NCBI GenBank assembly: GCA_900320765.1
Contig: ONTN01000057.1
Location: 1-7,917 of the forward strand
Length of the DNA stretch: 7,917 nt
Source: an uncultured Eubacteriales bacterium
GTDB lineage: Bacteria; Bacillota; Clostridia; Oscillospirales; Oscillospiraceae
Direction of reading: 5' to 3'
The position numbers were made by a program, and so were the translations under genes. Position 1 is the first letter of the stretch; each line of letters starts with the position of its first letter. Shown here one piece after another: positions 7,445 through 7,917 of the stretch. The notes under the pieces were generated by a model, which was not told where the DNA came from, searched no databases, and was given only the letters and a program-made list of their open reading frames with translations.

Positions 7445-7917
7445 ATGGCAATCGATCTTAACGAACTGATGGAGAAGTTTTTGGAGACTGTCGGCACTCT
7501 TGCCGATAAGGGCGCGGTAGTTGCCCGCGATATCGGCGCGCGCAGCACCAATCTTGCGAAGAAAACGAAGCTCACCGCCGAGATAGCCGCCGGAAAGGCC
7601 GGCCTTGGCAAGATTTATGAGGAGCTTGGCAAGAAGTATTTTGAGAAGTACGGCGAGGATTACGATACCGACTTCACCGAAACCGTTATGAAGCTCAAAA
7701 CTGCCGTCGCCGACATCGAGGCGAAGACGGCCGAGCTTGAGACTCTCAAGGCGGCCAAGGAAGAAGAGGACGTCGAGGTCGAGATAGTGTTCGACGAGCC
7801 TGAGACTGAGGCTGAGTGCGAGGAGAAGGAAGAATGCTGCAAGTGCGCTTGCGATGAGGAGGAGAAGAAAGTGAAGGATCTCGGAGAAAAAGCCGGAGAG
7901 ATAAAGGATGCCGCCGT
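7445..7917 (+). CDS. Unrecognised acidic helical protein with a Cys cluster, 3'-truncated by window
   Basis: ATG at 7445 follows GGAGGT (7431-7436) with an 8-nt spacer; the frame stays open for 157 codons to the window end. I do not recognise the family with confidence. Residues 1-107 look entirely helical and charged, with coiled-coil-like spacing at about 78-108 (VMKLKTAVADIEAK...). The stretch LTAEIAAGKAGLGKIYEELG and KKYFEKYGEDY resemble clostridial small proteins that pair such a helix with a C-terminal zinc ribbon; that is a recollection, not a search. A very acidic segment (106-140) contains C125, C131, C132, C134 and C136, spaced Cx5CCxCxC, which suggests metal binding or disulfides. 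A further Lys/Glu helix (KKVKDLGEKAGEIKDAA) runs to the edge. There is no signal peptide, lipobox or membrane segment. It lies 24 nt after lgt and is likely co-transcribed. Confidence 0.8.
   Translation, partial: MAIDLNELMEKFLETVGTLADKGAVVARDIGARSTNLAKKTKLTAEIAAGKAGLGKIYEELGKKYFEKYGEDYDTDFTETVMKLKTAVADIEAKTAELETLKAAKEEEDVEVEIVFDEPETEAECEEKEECCKCACDEEEKKVKDLGEKAGEIKDAA

Overview
The window looks like a chromosomal piece of a GC-rich member of the Clostridia (Firmicutes), probably an uncultured gut-type lineage. The reasons are gene content (a Firmicutes-type inactive/active M16 peptidase pair beside lgt), strong GGAGG-type ribosome binding sites, and tight same-strand packing. Codon use is distinctive: a GC-rich genome that still relies heavily on AGG/AGA for Arg and ATA for Ile. 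The lineage is an inference; there is no rRNA or other marker here.

Layout, all on the + strand. (1) 1-3947 is the 3' part of a very large gene that enters from the left. It encodes the end of a glycoamylase-like (cyclisation-type) domain followed by a complete GH94 phosphorylase-type region, the architecture of cyclic beta-1,2-glucan synthase (NdvB/ChvB family). (2) 3900-3965 is an abrupt AT-rich island. It carries a perfect TATAAT and overlaps the end of the first gene; it is the likely promoter of the next operon. (3) 3978-5267 and 5257-6531 encode two overlapping M16-family proteins. The first has no zinc motif but keeps the R/Y substrate pair; the second has an intact HxxEH...E zinc site. 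They match the YmfF/YmfH pair (often spelled YfmF/YfmH in databases) linked to EF-P 5-aminopentanol modification in Bacillus. (4) 6539-7420 is lgt, the prolipoprotein diacylglyceryl transferase. (5) 7445 to the window end is an unrecognised acidic, helical protein with a Cys cluster, cut by the right edge.

Genes 2-5 are probably one transcript: spacings are -11, +7 and +24 nt, with no terminator visible between them. The glucan synthase gene appears to be a separate unit upstream. I see no mobile element, CRISPR array, tRNA, rRNA or defence locus, and nothing I would call a new multi-gene system. The points most worth a second look are the apparent CUG start of the first M16 gene, the Cys-cluster protein at the right edge, and two tandem hairpins in the last codons of lgt.
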